This document shows, one piece after another, positions 5,559 through 6,771 of a stretch of DNA of 6,771 nucleotides (positions are counted from its first letter, which is position 1; each line of letters opens with the position of its first letter). Position numbers and translations under genes: made by a program. The stretch covers positions 1 to 6,771 of the forward strand of contig JAGHBR010000149.1 in NCBI GenBank assembly GCA_021160885.1, given 5' to 3'. Under the pieces are notes generated by a model. It was not told where the DNA came from. It did not search any database and saw only the letters and a list, made by a program, of their open reading frames with translations. Origin of the DNA: Caldisericaceae bacterium. Its GTDB lineage: Bacteria > Calditrichota > Calditrichia > Calditrichales > Calditrichaceae.

Positions 5559-6392
5559 ATGAGTCGTCCGTTTCAAAATCAGATTGTTCTAATCACAGGT
5601 TCTACCGATGGTATTGGCAAGCAGGCTGCCATCCAACTTGCCCAGCAGGGGCTGACTGTCTTGCTCCATGGCCGTAATGAACAAAAAGGGAAACAGATCG
5701 CCCGGGAAATTAAACAACAAACTGGCAATCAAAACGTTGACTTTTTTCAGGCAGACCTGGCTTCATTGCAGCAGGTGCGCCAGTTATCCGCGGCTGTCAA
5801 AAAGCAGTATGAACAAGTACATGTTTTGATTAATAACGCCGGTGTTTTTGAACCAAGTTTCCGCCGAGGTGAGGATGGCTTTGAGATGACCTTTACGGTC
5901 AATCATCTGGCGCATTTTCTGCTTACCTGTTTATTGCTTGACCATTTGTGCCAGAGCGCTCCTGCCCGAATTATTAATGTCAGCTCCATGGCCCACAGCC
6001 ATGAACTGGACTTTCAAAACTTGCAGGGAGAAAGACATTATTCTGGGTACACAGCCTATGCCTATTCCAAACTGGCCAATATTCTGTTTACTTTTAAACT
6101 GGCCCGAATGTTGGATAAAAATAAAATTACGGTTAACTGCCTACATCCCGGTGTAATCAACACAAAATTATTGCACGCCGGCTGGGGATTGGGGGGAACT
6201 TCTCCGGAACAGGGCGCCCACATTTTAACTTACCTGGCCACTTCACCTGATGTGGACGGAGTTACCGGGAAATATTTTTACGAAATGCAGGGCCCGGCAA
6301 AACCGGCTGACATTGCATATGACGAACAAGTGCAGGATCGCTTGTGGCAATTAAGTGAGCAGTGGACCATGTGTAAATTTATGGCTTGCTAA
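5559..6392 (+). CDS. Short-chain dehydrogenase/reductase (classical, retinol-dehydrogenase-like)
   Basis: The 277-residue product is a cytoplasmic NAD(P)-dependent oxidoreductase with a Rossmann fold. It has the cofactor motif TGSTDGIG (13-20), Asp65 after the third strand (QADLAS), NNAG (92-95), the structural Asn115, active-site Ser in NVSS (140-143) and the catalytic pair Tyr167/Lys171 in YAYSK. HPG (196-198) follows as usual. Arg39 after the second strand (HGRN) suggests preference for NADP(H). The length and the FEMTFTVNHLAHFLLT block are like the retinol-dehydrogenase/WWOX-like SDR group, but bacterial members of this group act on varied and mostly unknown carbonyls, so the substrate is not assigned. 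The ATG is preceded by AAAGGA (5549-5554) at 4-nt spacing. It is isolated from its neighbours by a repeat-filled gap and a downstream terminator, suggesting a monocistronic unit. Confidence 0.92.
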   Translation: MSRPFQNQIVLITGSTDGIGKQAAIQLAQQGLTVLLHGRNEQKGKQIAREIKQQTGNQNVDFFQADLASLQQVRQLSAAVKKQYEQVHVLINNAGVFEPSFRRGEDGFEMTFTVNHLAHFLLTCLLLDHLCQSAPARIINVSSMAHSHELDFQNLQGERHYSGYTAYAYSKLANILFTFKLARMLDKNKITVNCLHPGVINTKLLHAGWGLGGTSPEQGAHILTYLATSPDVDGVTGKYFYEMQGPAKPADIAYDEQVQDRLWQLSEQWTMCKFMAC

Positions 6393-6433
6393 ATTATATA
6401 TCAGTCCTGTGAAGTACATTGTTGAAATACCCC

Positions 6434-6457
6434 CCCCGCAGGCGGGGCAATTTTTTT
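6434..6457 (+). terminator. Intrinsic terminator after the SDR gene
   Basis: CCCCGC (6434-6439) pairs with GCGGGG (6442-6447), or CCCCG with CGGGG around a CAGG tetraloop. It is followed by CAA and seven T residues (6451-6457). It lies 41 nt after the SDR stop codon. An eight-C run (6430-6437) lets the left arm pair in more than one register. Confidence 0.8.
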
Positions 6458-6771
6458 ATGTCACCAAAATTAATAAATGAACAGGAAATCAGAGATTATT
6501 TTCTTTACAACAGAAACGTAAAACACTTGTCCCGAGCGGCTTTCTCCGTTTCCATCAGCGCCATAAATTCTTCTTCGAAAAAACGTTACAAAGAAAATGG
6601 CATGTCTTAGGATTGGTTCGTCCACCTCGAGACAAATCCTTACCGGTTATTCTAAACTTAAAAGAAGTTAATAAAATTTTTTCCTGCATCAAAATGGAAC
6701 ATCACAAAGCCTGCCTGAAAAACCATTTAAAAGAATATGTGTTTAAAAATGTTAAAGGTCCTGACTATTAA
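6458..6771 (+). pseudogene. Frameshifted, truncated tyrosine recombinase (phage-integrase family) remnant
   Basis: No single reading frame here encodes an intact protein, but two frames joined do resemble one. The frame opening at ATG 6458 reads MSPKLINEQEIRDYFLY, then VKHLSRAAFSVSISAI, which resembles the end of the SAM-like core-binding domain of XerC/D-like recombinases. At about 6565-6568 the homology moves by one base to the frame ending at 6771, which reads FFFEKTLQRKW, LVRPPRDKSLPVILNLKEV and NKIFSCIKMEHHKACL. The RP-x-x-K-x-LPVVLS-x-EEV linker is typical of integrases entering the catalytic domain. Similarity fades near 6720, before any catalytic Arg, and a stop follows at 6769. About 50-60 N-terminal residues and the whole catalytic domain with its Arg, His and Tyr residues are absent, so it cannot be active. 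The TTG at 6613 could start a short spurious open frame. The family call comes from remembered motifs. Confidence 0.75.

Overview
The window looks like chromosomal DNA of a free-living, probably Gram-negative-type bacterium with moderate GC content. The layout of one-directional genes, a large multi-pass sensor kinase, a sigma-54 activator, a DUF1343/NamZ-type protein and repeat-rich intergenic DNA would fit Calditrichota or a related FCB/Bacteroidota-side lineage. That placement is inference from protein style only; no rRNA or other marker is present.

Layout, all on the + strand: (1) 18-2330, a 770-residue membrane histidine kinase with about ten transmembrane segments, a degenerate GAF-like linker and a HisKA/HATPase_c core. 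(2) 2451-3818, its probable partner, a complete NtrC-type sigma-54 response regulator (receiver, AAA+, Fis-type HTH). (3) 3902-5080, a DUF1343 (NamZ-like exo-beta-N-acetylmuramidase superfamily) protein with no signal peptide and with Gln where the characterised enzymes have a catalytic Glu. (4) 5081-5558, a 478-bp non-coding stretch full of inverted repeats, a REP/dRS3-like hairpin and other repeat-like words. (5) 5559-6392, a classical short-chain dehydrogenase/reductase resembling the retinol-dehydrogenase-like group, followed by an intrinsic terminator. (6) 6458-6771, a previously hidden, frameshifted and truncated tyrosine recombinase (phage-integrase family) remnant, visible only when two reading frames are joined.

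The kinase and regulator very likely form one two-component system that switches on sigma-54 promoters in response to a membrane or envelope signal. The NamZ-like gene follows at 83 bp and might be co-transcribed or be a target, but no sigma-54 promoter was found by eye in any intergenic gap. The SDR appears to be a separate transcription unit. The repeat-dense gap and the recombinase relic show that the right half of the window has been a landing site for mobile or repetitive DNA. The most notable items are the recombinase relic, the Glu-to-Gln change in the NamZ-like protein, and the nested inverted-repeat structure at the 3' end of that gene. No clearly new multi-gene system was found.
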